64,000 bases of DNA from Oscheius sp. JU75. Its lineage: Eukaryota; Nematoda; Chromadorea; Rhabditida; Rhabditidae. The stretch spans positions 9,218,501-9,282,500 of the forward strand of contig JASJZC010000006.1 in the NCBI GenBank assembly GCA_037178855.1, written 5' to 3'. Position 1 is the first letter of the stretch. Each line of letters opens with the position of its first letter. A program made the translations under genes and the position numbers. The notes beneath the pieces are model-generated. The model saw nothing but the letters and a program-made list of their open reading frames with translations, was not told where the DNA came from and searched no databases. Positions 42,243 to 53,300 of the stretch are shown piece by piece.

Positions 42243-42471
42243 AAAAAATTTTTGCCTTCTTATGAAAGACTTTGGAACACCTTTAGGTGGTTCGATTCTT
42301 CGTTTTTAACTAGTTGAGCGCACAGAATTCAAAAGAGGTTCGCTATTAGGAAGGAAAGGTATTTCCGAGAACGAGAGAGATTAAAAAGAATACAAATCAG
42401 TCTTAAAACCGGTCTCGTGTAAAAACTTTAAGCTCAAGTAGCAAACCAAACGATCTGCTCGACTTTTACCG

Positions 42472-42542
42472 AATAGCGCAGTCAGTAAGAGGCACGACTA
42501 CGGATTCAAAGGGGTCAGGTTTGAATCCCATCCGTAACAATA
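42472..42542 (+). repeat. tRNA-derived SINE-like element
   Basis: AATAGCGCAGTCAGTAAGAG, ACGACTACGGATTCAAAGG, then CAGGTTTGAATCCCATC. Both promoter boxes are intact, but the anticodon stem is not paired, which argues against a real tRNA. Confidence 0.7.
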
Positions 42543-44277
42543 CTTTGCAAGAGGCTTGCTACCAGGAAGGAAAGGTAGGGGAGAGTGAGGTCAAAAAGGG
42601 CGACAAATCAAGGCGAAACGCGGTTAGAGACGAGGCGTCGGATCTGTTAGAAGACTCAGTGAAAATGAATTATGCGGCGGGGACTAAACGACAGAGACCT
42701 GGAGAGAAGGAGACGAGCAAGGTGCGAAAGTTGACATCACAAAATGGGAGACGGAGTCAAGCGGAAGGGGCTTACCTCCCCGAAAAGGCCCCACATTTGT
42801 CTACTTCCAGCCCTAGAAATTTAGGTCAGGCCTGAAAGATGAGGCAACCTCCGAAAAAGTAAAATGATAGGCAATTTCGCGCAGGAGGGGAAAGCAAAAA
42901 AGCGGTAATTGTTGATAATTGGAATGGGAATGCAATTAAGTGGCTCTCGTGGGGTCTGCTCACTGTCTCTCTTTCTCTCTAGTCTACTTGTTAAAGTTTT
43001 ATGCACGAAAGACACCTGGATGGCGCGAGCCGCGGAGGGAGAATAGGCCAAGTGGCTTCGTTGAACGGAATTAGAAGCAGAGCGATTGGCCAAATCGGGC
43101 TCCCGACCGAAAATATCATGTGGGACTTGACTACGATCCGAGGAGGGAGGAGAAAATAATCAATGTGAGAAGCATCATGACTCACAACGGAGAATCGTGG
43201 AGGGGACGTGGGAAGAGAGAAAGATGAAAGCGAGACTCTCTACATCATTCAGTGGGTACAAGACAATGGATATTTTGGAGACCCTGTCTATCCAGAATAT
43301 CTTGCTGGCAGATTCGGTAAGATAGAGAGTTGGAGAGACTGAGAGAAACAGAGACAGGAAGACCGCTCATCCAGTACTTCACTTTATTCTGTCACTCTTA
43401 AGCTTTCCGTATTCCTAACTTGTACACGTTAAAATGTCTCTATGAGTTACCACGACATGAATTTTGTTCTCGTAACGACTCTGAGCTCCATATCATCTAA
43501 GCATCTGTCAACTTTGAACTTTTCAGTTTTGGTTTGGAGTCGACGGCCGAACTAACATACAAACTGAACCAGGGGCTGTTTAGGCTAAATTTTAACAAGG
43601 CAACTTCCTCCTGGTTCCTGACCCACAAGACTTCTATGGTCTACCGAACCATCTCCTCTTCCTCGACTTGTTTTCTCTCCTCCGGAGCATCCACATCATT
43701 AGATAGAGAGGTTTGAGCCTCGGGACCCTTAGAATTATTCCCCTGACGTCATTCTGCTCCTTCTTCGTTTGATTATTAATTCGTGATCACATCTCTCTAT
43801 AATATCAGGGCCACTTCAAGCTTTTTGCTTTTGCTCAGAACAACTAATCGGATTATGAGAGTGCTGAAAGAGACAGTTGGAGATATTCATCAGATTTGGA
43901 GAGAGAGAGAGAGAGTAAAATCTCTTTCTGACAGCCTGTTGTTTACGTGAATCTCCCAAAGAAAAGTCATGAAATTAACTTACGGAGTCCATGATGCTTG
44001 GATAGGTTGTGGGTGAGAGAGTCTCGGCTAATCAGGAGCAGGAGTCGGCTGCCTCAGATGCAATTATTCTGTAATCGCGAGCATTTCTCCACACGTGTGT
44101 GAGAAAAGGAGGAAGAGAAAAGTGTTCCCGGCGGAATGCCATGACAGACGAACATTGGCTCTTGTTAATGGCGTGCTCATTATTCGCAGGAGCGAGACCA
44201 CTTCCGCGAGCCCATGATCCCATCTCGTATGAGAAATTCATCAGGACTTTTCTCGGTCTGGGTGTTGGCGCAATTTT

Positions 44278-44400
44278 CGGGGTCAAAACAGTATTTTTAT
44301 GCTTTGCGATGTCCTGCAAATGTGTAGCCCTTTTTGTGATCTACAAATTTGTAGAACATCGAAAACTACGGGAATGCTGTATTGATCTCAGGAAAAGGGT
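44278..44400 (+). repeat. Hairpin repeat family H, copy j (intergenic)
   Basis: GGGGTCAAAACAGTATTTTT, GCGATGTCCTGCAAATGTGTAG, CTACAAATTTGTAGAACATCG, then GGGAATGCTGTATTG. It is the only listed copy outside a gene and is followed by a tRNA B-box-like GGGGTTCAATTCTCG at about 44463. Confidence 0.75.
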
Positions 44401-44967
44401 GTTTTTAAAAAGAGTTTTGAGTTCTTTAAACATTACGGTAAGCACATTTAAACCAAACGATCGGGGTTCAATTCTCGTGCGTGACAAGCCTTTTGTTTTC
44501 AATCTGAAATACCTTCTTTGATATAGAGAAGGAATTCTACTACTTCAAAACAATAAAACACGCCTGAAGTCAAAGGGTGAAGCTCTGGAATAGGAGCAAA
44601 ACAACGGAATGGAATAGATGGACTGGCACCGATAACCCTCTTCCCCAGCCCCCTGGTTTTCCCAGGAAACCAATCCGACTTTGCTCTCTCAAGAAGCTAG
44701 TAATGAGTCAAAGAAGCGGCACAAAGATGAGGAAGAGAGAACGAGTAATGAATTCGCTAATCGTCTCCGAGGGGCTAAATAACACTGCCCCGGACATTAT
44801 GCAGTAGCATAACACGATGCAAATCGCTGGAGAGGAGGACTTGGAGATCACAACTTGACGTAAGACATTCTGAACATTTGAATTGCTTTCTGATTACACA
44901 GCTTCGTATGTTTTTTTGTCTGCTCCGTCTAATGAATTTTTCACGCGAGGTCTTTGCAAAATTCCCC

Positions 44968-45000
44968 GCAGTCTCTCTCTCTCTCTCTCTCTCTTTCTCT
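44968..45000 (+). repeat. (CT)n microsatellite
   Basis: A pyrimidine dinucleotide run just downstream of the 3' end of the mucin gene. Confidence 0.85.
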
Positions 45001-45044
45001 CACAAATAAACTCAATCAAGCTCTTATTAAATAGAAATTTATGT

Positions 45045-48000
45045 TCACAGAATCACGGCCAATAAAATCGCGACAGACGCTGCCAATGGTCCAGAGCCTT
45101 TCGAGGTCGTGGGCGCGGTTGTCTGGGTCGTAGCTGCATTTGAGGGTTTGGTGGTTTGGGTAGTGGGCGATGTGGGTTTGGTGGTTTGGGTAGAGGGTGA
45201 TGAGGGTATGGTGGCTTGGGTAGTGGGCGATGTTGGTTTGGTGGTTTGGGTAGAGAGTGACGAGGGTGAGGGAGAGGGTGAGGGTGATGAGGGTTTGGTG
45301 GCTTGGGTAGAGGGTGATGAGGGTATGGTGGTTTGGGTAGTGGGCGATGAGGGTTTGGTGGTTTGGGTAGTGGGCGATGTGGGTTTGCTGGTTTGGGTAG
45401 AGGGTGATGAGGGTATGGTGGTTTGGGTAGTGGGCGATGAGGGTTTGGTGGTTTGGGTAGTGGGCGATGTTGGTTTGGTGGTTTGGGTAGAGAGTGACGA
45501 GGGTGAGGGAGAGGGTGAGGGTGATGAGGGTTTGGTGGCTTGGGTAGAGGGTGATGAGGGTATGGTGGCTTGGGTAGTGGGCGATGTGGGTTTGGTGGTT
45601 TGGGTAGAGGGTGATGAGGGTATGGTGGTTTGGGTAGTGGGCGATGAGGGTTTGGTGGTTTGGGTAGTGGGCGATGAGGGTTTGGTGGTTTGGGTAGTGG
45701 GCGATGTGGGTTTGCTGGTTTGGGTAGAGGGTGATGAGGGTATGGTGGTTTGGGTAGTGGGCGATGAGGGTTTGGTGGTTTGGGTAGTGGGCGATGTGGG
45801 TTTGGTGGCTTGGGTAGAGGGTGATGAGGGTATGGTGGCTAGGGTAGTGGGCGATGTTGGTTTGGTGGTTTGGGTAGAGAGTGACGAGGGTGAGGGTGAT
45901 GTGGGTTTGGTGGCTTGGGTAGAGGGTGATGAGGGTATGGTGGCTTGGGTAGTGGGCGATGTGGGTGAGGGAGAGGGAGAGGGTGATGAAGGTTTGGTGG
46001 CTTGGGTAGTGGGCGATGTGGGTTTGGTGGTTTGGGTAGAGGGTGAGGGTGATGAGGGTTTGGTGGTTTGGGTAGTGGGCGATGTGGGTGAGGGAGAGGG
46101 AGAGAGTGATGAAGGTTTGGTGGCTTGGGTAGTGGGCGATGTGGGTTTGGTGGTTTGGGTAGAGAGTGATGAGGGTTTGGTGGTTTGGGTAGTGGGCGAT
46201 GTGGGTGAGGGAGAGGGAGAAGGTGATGTCGATGGGCGAGTAGTAGGAGGTGGGGATGGGGTAGAAGGTGATGGGGATGCAGAAGACGAAGGAGTAGTGG
46301 ACGGTGAGGGTTTGGGTGATGAGGATGTAGATGGAGCTGGAGATGATGTAGAAGAAGATGAAGACGACGGAGAGGGTGAGCTCGATCCCTAAAAATTGTC
46401 TCATAGAAACGAAGACATCCAGACAAATAATAGAAGCTCGACAAGACTTACAGTGGTCTGGACTGAGCTAAAAGCGACTAGGGTGCTAGAGACTCTACTG
46501 GTTGTTCCCATAAGAGTACTGGTAACAGTACTCTGGGTACTCACAGTCGTGGTGCTAGTCATTGGGCTGGAAGACACAGGAGTAGGTGACGGTTGTCCAG
46601 TACTAGTTACGGAGCCGGTTGTCTTGCCTGTAGTCGAGGAAGGGACCTGGCTAGTAGTCGGCTTTGTAACAGTAGAGACAGGAGCCGTCGGCTTCATCGT
46701 CGTGGAAGAGACAGTCGAGCTAGTTATAGTAGTCGGACTGGACTGGGTGGTCGAAGGTGCAGTATGTGTTCCTATTACGATAGTCGAGCTACTCGACTGT
46801 GTAGTGTATGATTGCCTGCTAGTGGAAGCAACAGTGGATAGAAGGGAGGTGCTAGAGTACATGACACGTGTCGTTACCGGATTCGGTCCCGTAGTCGAGT
46901 GACCAGGAGAGGAACTTGATGATGGGGCAAGGCTCGGAGATGATGAAGAGGCTGGAGGTGAGACTAAAAGTAGAGTTTCCATGGATCAAATAGCCAACAT
47001 ACTTGTAGTTCCTCCACTACTCGTCGGCCCAGGTGTCGTTGTGACAGTAGATGGGCCTCCACTCGTACTTCCCTGGCTCGGAGGGGTCGTGGCATTGTTT
47101 GGAAGAAGTGTAAATTGAGTGGTAGTAGGTGCAATTGTCGTCGGCAAAATGGTCAAACTGGGCTCTGAACGAGTAAAAGTTAGTCCTTGTCGTAGTCGGC
47201 CTTGTCCCTAGCCGCGTACGACCTTAGCCGCCTAGTGCAGTTAGTTAGCGCTCCGACCGCGGATCTTAAAGTGTCAGGTTCCAATCCAACGCAGGACCGA
47301 AGTTTTTGTTTTCGCCTCACAACACATTCCGATGGGTTATGTGACCAAAATAATCACTTCCACCAGTTCCAATCCACCAATTTCAAAAAACTGACTGTTG
47401 ATCGGTCCCAGATAGCCGTAACCGTAGTTTCCGCTCTTCCCCATCACGTAGAAACTGTAAAACTGTCCGGCAGAGACAGGATTCAGCGTAATACTGTGGT
47501 ATCCCTGAATATATTTCATTCAAGTAACAATAAAAAACTGACAGCATTGGCGACAGGGGAGCTCCACGACCAGTAAGTGTTTCCTTCAAATGTAAGCAAA
47601 GTATGACTGTTGTTCGAATTCAGCAACTGTCCGTCAAGGTACATCCTAATGCAGGCCACCAACGTGCAGATGATCTCAATGCTATCCCCATCGTTCCTCG
47701 TGTAGAAATACGAGTTGTTAGTGATGTAAGAGCTCGGGGACGTCACCGAGGTGATGAAGGCTCCCTGTTGCCCGGTGGAGGAGGAGGAGTCGTAGAGACG
47801 AGTCACGTGCGTGGCGGATTGACTGAACTTGTTTGAAGAAAGGGTGACGATGCTCAAACCCGGAATGGAAAACTACAGCTCTCCCAAGAGAGGAACAGTC
47901 TTGGCGATCGGAGGTGAGACTGGGATTAACGGAAAGAGTACGAGTCACTGTCTGCTGGCTATTAACGAAGCCGGTAATGGAGAACTGAAATTATCAACTG

Positions 48001-50276
48001 TAGGTATGTGTGTTTCTGTAACGTCGCACCAAAACTGACAGGTTATGCTCTCTCAATAAATCACGCTGAGACTGAACAGGACGAGACAAATTAAGAAGTG
48101 GTTAGGGGTTGACAGATGATCAAGGACAGTATTACAGGAACGTATTGACAGGGCAGACCTCATAAACAGTTTACTGGACTGAAGCTCCGCCTGGCACACG
48201 ATCTTACTGTAGTGCCTGTTAGGTGGCGTGTGCCGAAATGTAGACATGAACGGTTGACAGAAGGGAACAGAGACAGGCTAACTAGAGATAGGAGTTTGCC
48301 TCCAGTAATCCAAGTATGAGAAGGACAAATTGAAAGAATGGTGGCAATGTAAGCTGTTCTGGGCCATGAAGCCTCTTTCCGTAATTTTTATCTCTACTAT
48401 CTAAAATGCGATGGTTTTTGTGGCGGGCATGTTTGTTCGTCCGACCAGAAGCGGAAAAGTTATGTTTGTCCATGTGTTGTCCAAAAAAAGTTATTGCCAA
48501 TATTGGGTGGCAAGTCAACTTTGGATACGCTCTAGAACATTGCTTTTGTGAGAGAGAGAGAGAGACAGAAAATGAAAAAATCCATACTCACATTCTGATT
48601 TCCCGGACAGTTGCTCGGAATGTCCACATAGAAGCTGCCACTTCCGACCGTATCGGAAATATGATCATCGTCGACCCATTCATACGATCTGCAGCCTGAA
48701 ACCAGATATGCAGGCCAAGAGACAAACTTACCAAAGTTGGGTACGGGAATTGGCATGAAGGCCACATGATCACACAGTCCTTGAAAGACACCAACACACG
48801 TAACTCCCGCCACAATTTGAATTGGGGCGTCCGAAGAGATTCTGTAGGTTCTGGGCAGAGAATCCGTGGTGGTCAGAGCGATATAGCTTGTCTGTCCACC
48901 GGAGCCATCAACCTGGAGGGGATATCTCGGAGGCCGAATAGCCTTACCGTGAAATTGAGCGGCCCATTCGAGGTGTGCTCGGCGACTTCCAGCAGAACCT
49001 TAGCTGTTCCCTGGGTCGGAATAAAAGTTACGACGTGATATTGGTTCGGAATAGCCAGAGAGGCTGCAGGTAGTGTGAATGTGTAGTAGGTGGAGCCCCA
49101 GTTTGTGGGCAGGACTGCAAGAGAAAGTTTTGGCAAGGAGGTTGGTGCTATACTCTTTCCAAATACCCAATACCAAGGAAAACTGATGGTTAATCAACGT
49201 TTTAGTAACTGCAGAGGACTGGGGGCGACCCTCATCTTTGAGTCTTTTACAATTTGGGACCGTTCTATTAGCGCTGGCGCCATCTGCCACTGCGCTAGCC
49301 AAAAACTTTCTGCAGGATGACAGGATTATGGCAGCGAAAGGTACAATTTCAACTCCATAACTCCTGTTTTTATCAAGACCCAATCGTCAATGAATAGCGC
49401 AATACTTTTCCTGTGTATCCCACTGTTCTACAGCAAATTCCGCTCAGATGACGCCTATTATACGACCGTGATAAGACGGGAGTCCCTTTTTTCGGTTGCT
49501 TACCTATGAACGTGTCTCCCCTTCCAGTGATCGTATCATAGTTATTGGCCAGAACCGTCACAGCACAAGTTGAATTGGCGGTCAGTGTGATTGAAGGGAC
49601 CCTATTGTATTGAGGAGTCTCCTTTGTGTCGTAGGCGAAGCCATAAAATGAAGGGACTGGTAGCTGAAACCCTATTTTTTCAAGTTTTTGAAAAGAAGAT
49701 ACAGTAGCCAATCCATTGGCGGGAACGGTAGTCGAGGCCGTTTTTAATGGACCATCGAAATAGTCTCTGTAGGTCATTTGAAATGTACAGTCTCCCTGAG
49801 TACCGCCATTTAATACTGTAACACTTTGTTAAGAGGCTCCCCCGAAACTAACTAGTTATGGTTAAATTCTGATATGGCGTATTTAAACTATCGTTGGCGT
49901 TTCGCAAAAAATTCCAGTTAAACTCTGTTCCTTCCGAATCATAGAGTCCTCGGACAGGTAGAACCAGTAGGAGAAAGCCTGAAAAAGCTTGATAGGGGAG
50001 GGTTGAATTATTTTACAGCCTGCTTCTTGGCTTGGACAAGAGCAGACTATCAACTTTGGTACCACAGCTAGCAAAAACTGTATTAGAATTATGAGGGAAC
50101 CAAACTCTGGGCTGCTTCCATGTCAGTGCCAAGTGGCGCGGTCACAGTCTGCAGGATCCGGGGTTCGGACTCGAGTTTTTCATTTTAGATAGCAAATACA
50201 GCCAAGAGGTTCTAGTTGGATGTCTGACAGTGGGCAAGGCCTAAATTAGGAAAGACTCACCTAAAAGCGTGATCAT
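45045..50276 (-). CDS. IgGFc-binding-domain, mucin-like, probably GPI-anchored protein
   Basis: A predicted secretory or surface glycoprotein. The start at 50276 splices (phase 1) to give the signal peptide MITLLAVVPKLIVCSC. Exons between about 50.07 and 47.35 kb encode a region with the IgGFc-binding-domain pattern: YHVVTFIPTQGTAKVLLE, RISSDAPIQIVAGVTCVGV, then GLCDHVAFMPIPVPNFG, and the closing YWSWSSPVANAVGYHSITL and GNYGYGYLGPI. This resembles the N-terminus of FCGBP and invertebrate mucins. From about 47.16 kb the protein becomes Thr/Ser/Pro-rich, with a 194-codon exon (46401-46982) and then an exon of 30-bp repeats. The frame is fixed by the phase-0 splice into GSSSPSPSSSSSSTSS. The C-terminus GSGPLAASVAILLAVIL is a hydrophobic tail typical of GPI signals; stop TGA is at 45045-45047. 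The exon at about 48.6 kb has two plausible frames. Heavy O-glycosylation is inferred. Confidence 0.72.
45130..46230 (-). repeat. 30-bp coding minisatellite in mucin domain
   Basis: About 36 imperfect 30-bp units, each coding ten residues of the form SPTTQTTKPT or SPSTQATIPS on the minus strand, with occasional SPSPSPS inserts. Higher-order blocks of several units recur almost identically (for example around 45.3 and 45.65 kb), which indicates recent unequal exchange. The array is open in several other frames, creating long false ORFs on both strands. Confidence 0.9.
47218..47300 (+). repeat. tRNA-derived SINE-like element (mucin gene intron)
   Basis: TAGTGCAGTTAGTTAGCGC, TCCGACCGCGGATCTTAAAG and CAGGTTCCAATCCAACG. 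It lies antisense inside an intron. Confidence 0.65.
48391..48541 (+). repeat. Dispersed repeat family R, copy 1
   Basis: About 150 bp matching 62724-62898 at many places: GCGATGGTTTTTGTGGCGG, TTGTTCGTCCG, AAAAAGTTATTGCC, GGTGGCAAGTCAACTTTGG and ATACGCTCTAGAAC. No coding capacity is evident, and it lies in a mucin-gene intron. Confidence 0.65.
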
Positions 50277-50360
50277 GGCTGCTCTCAGAGAGATAAGCGG
50301 TGGATGGGATGCAATTACGACCGACACACCTACAGATAACAGTTACACAACGCTGAACAC

Positions 50361-50366
50361 TTTATT
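50361..50366 (-). terminator. AATAAA poly(A) signal of the PAN/TSP1 gene
   Basis: The minus strand reads AATAAA 20 bp past the stop of the upstream gene and 85 bp before the ATG of the downstream mucin gene. This supports two genes instead of one long one. Confidence 0.6.
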
Positions 50367-50385
50367 CCGGGGAGGGGGGATGGAA

Positions 50386-53300
50386 TCACTGAGGACACTG
50401 GAGATGGTAGAGCTGAAACTGGCCGACGGTAAAGTTACTGATCGCGTTCCAGTCATACATGTAGCAGTTGTGCTGGAGGCCGGATTGCTCGTAGGCTGAA
50501 GTCCTGTTATTCTTTTTAATAAAACTTGTTATGCAACATTCCAAAGAGTTTACGAGGCTGGAAATGTGTGAATAACCTACTCTTATCACTTCTGTTAAAG
50601 TTTTATGCGCGACCGAGTCAGCAAGAGACCGATGATTGGCCACAAGATGGGAGGCAGAGGGGGTTAGGCTCTGCCGAGGCGGTACGGGTGGGAAGTTGTT
50701 TCAATTTCCCCCAGAAAAGGACAAACTCTGCGCCTAGCTGTAGAGAGAGTACGGGTGGGATTTTACCCGGTAGGGGAGGGTGTGTCCAACTTTCGCGACG
50801 GTACGGCTGAGGCCTCGTTCGAAACCTGAGACGGTGTGGATGGGAATCTACCCCCAACTTTTAAGACGATATGGATGGGAAACGGTCTGGTCTCCAAGAC
50901 AGCATTGGCGGAAAGTTGCCCAACTGCCGAGACAGTACGGAAGAGACTTCGACTCTTCTGAGGCTGTACGGTTTGGAATATTTTTAGCTCTCGAGGCAGT
51001 AAGGGGGCTTTAACGACTGTCAGTCTTTCGGAGACTGTTCGACTGTGAGAGTGTATTGTAACACTCACGGATGAGAGGGCTCCACGCATAAGCAACACAC
51101 GGATGCGGTCTGAAAATCGGCCAGTTCATTGAGCACAATGATGCACAATGCGGTGCATCGATGGTGAGTCCAATGGAGACAAATTTGCCTGGAGTGGAGA
51201 AGGCTGGATCGGCTCCATTGCCCACCTGTTGCCAGCTACAGACACCGGCAGAGGAGGATGCTAAATTCTTCTCTGTCTCTCTGTCTCTTTGTCTAAATGT
51301 ACAGTTCGTCTTGCAGTTGACATCCTGCAGGTAGTAGCGGCTGTTGGTTAAGACAGTCACTGGGCGATCGATTTCCCCGATCAAGACACACGGCCCACCG
51401 GATCCTGCAAAACAATTTCGTCACTCTCTTGCATATTGTCAAAACATCTAGTTGCAGTCCACACGCGCGCGCTCTTCATGGTTGATCCCAAATTCGTAAA
51501 TCGAACTGCGCACCAACTCATACAACATGCAGGTGCGTATCAATGAAGCAATTTCGATACGCTGTAGCAGAGTTGGTGCGCACGGTCGCTTGCCTGTAGT
51601 TATGTATCCTCCACACGTAAAACTTGTTTCTGCTCTGCACATAGCCGCACAGTCCACTCTGGCTCCTACAGCCTTATAGCCTTTCGATGAGACATGACTT
51701 GACGGGTCGATACTGCCGATCTTGCAGCCAGGCTCCGGCCCTAAATCATGAGAATTGCCTGTTAATCAAAAGTTTCGAAGGAATCTTGTCATGACAGGTC
51801 CTGTCATGGGATGAGATGTTGTCAAGTCGACACTGGAAAGGTCTATGAGGAAGTTTGGTCGCGGTGTGGGACCTCAGATAGACAGAGATTGGATAACACA
51901 GCTGACTATACAGACTGACAAGTCAAGCACAGGTGGACAGAATGGATGACAGGAACCAAAGTAGAGGGGATGAAGCTTTGACTCGGTCGAAAGGCCTTGT
52001 GTCAATGCAGCAAAGCTGGTGCAGCCTTTTTCTTGAAATCTACCATATATACCCTAGGCGTCATTTTTGCAGGAGGTTGTTTGCATGCCGACTTTGGGCA
52101 AAAACATGAAAACAATTTGACACAAATAGGTGTCTGGATATCACAGAAGGATAGGATAAGGTGGCAAATATGTCCGCCGTTTTTCATATTTCCCTCCTAT
52201 TTGCATTTCCCGCCACTTTCGTATTTGCGTACCACATTTTCGTGGACACGCCAACTTCTTCTACCAGCCTAGAAACCTCTTTTCTAGCCAGTTGGTTAGA
52301 TCAGAGTTATTTCCCATTTTATTTTTAGTTACTTTGACAGAAAAAATATCAAAATAATGGCTGTATAAGGGAAAACAGCATTTCATCAACTTCCTCTTTT
52401 TTTCTCGGCAATTCTTCAGTCAAAGTAGACGATTCTAGAATGAACTTTGACGGTGAATCGATTGATCACATAGAAATCAAGAAAATGTGTGAAAAGCACC
52501 GAAAAATGCAAATCAAGCATATCCAGGGAAGCTCATTGCGGGATCATTTGAAAAGGAGCGCGCCGTTTACCCATAACTGGAAAATTCTTTTGAGCTGAGA
52601 AGTAGAATGAGACAGGGACAGCCGTTAGAGACTGGCTGGCATGTAGATGACTAGTTCCCAGTGACAGGTTGGCTGAGTTAAAAGAAGGTTGCCAAGGACA
52701 CTGAGCGGGGGCAGAGACCAGCATATATAGTAGTGCATCTGATACCAAACCTGAACTCGTAGGTGTAGTGACTCCTCCTCCGTTTCCATTGCTCGCGACC
52801 GTTGTAGTCCTCACGCCTTCATTTCCCCCATTGCCACTTGTCACTCCAGAATCGTGAGCTGGGGTCGTAGGTAGGCCTCCTTCTCCAGCTGGAAGCCTAC
52901 TACACAAGAGTTTTGATGGGAACTTACCACAAGCTCCTCCCTCACAGACCATGCTGTTGCTCAACGGACCGTATTCAATCTCACAGGGAGCTGCATCTCC
53001 TATCTCAAGAGTCCTGCTCCGATTTGTTTGACATTTAGAGTTGCAGGCAGTCCACTCTGTCCAAGCCGAGTAGATACAGGAGTGACCGCATTCGATCGTG
53101 TATGCGCACTCCTTGTAGCTGATTTGGTCAGTGGCTGGACAGCTGGCTCCTTGGAGGACGGTTCGGGTTCGGTTCCTCTGCCCGGTGCTGTTGCATGTGA
53201 CACCCATGCAGTCTCCGAAAGCTGTCCATTCTGTGTAGATACACTCGGAGCCACAGGCCTAGATGAATTTGGATATTTGGGCCATCCGTTGCCTGTCGTA

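Larger units (their letters stand above)
39520..45044. other. Large spacer, no confident gene
   Basis: About 5.5 kb without a recognisable gene. It holds GA/CT-rich microsatellites, several tRNA-like SINEs (about 40.73, 41.2, 42.2 and 42.5 kb), one family-H hairpin (44.3 kb) and GAGAGA-type runs. A 48-codon open stretch at about 43181-43325 (YIIQWVQDNGYFGDPVYPEY) ends at a good GT donor and looks protein-like. It has no ATG and no identified partner exon, so it is not called as a gene. The region may hold regulatory DNA of the flanking GPCR. Confidence 0.45.

Noticed and set aside
45130-46230. CRISPR-like array of 30-bp repeats
   Set aside because: The units are contiguous with no unique spacers, lie in an exon of a eukaryotic gene, and translate to a regular decapeptide.
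45109-46392. Plus-strand ORF of 427 codons (VVWVVGDEGLV repeats) as a gene
   Set aside because: It is an antisense reading of the mucin minisatellite. The minus-strand Thr/Ser/Pro frame joins in phase to a flanking mucin exon and to a GPI-type tail, while the plus frame has no supporting neighbours.
45016-46444. Minus-strand ORFs of 462 and 201 codons in the same array
   Set aside because: These are other frames of the same 30-bp repeat. Neither continues the upstream exon's frame across the splice site.
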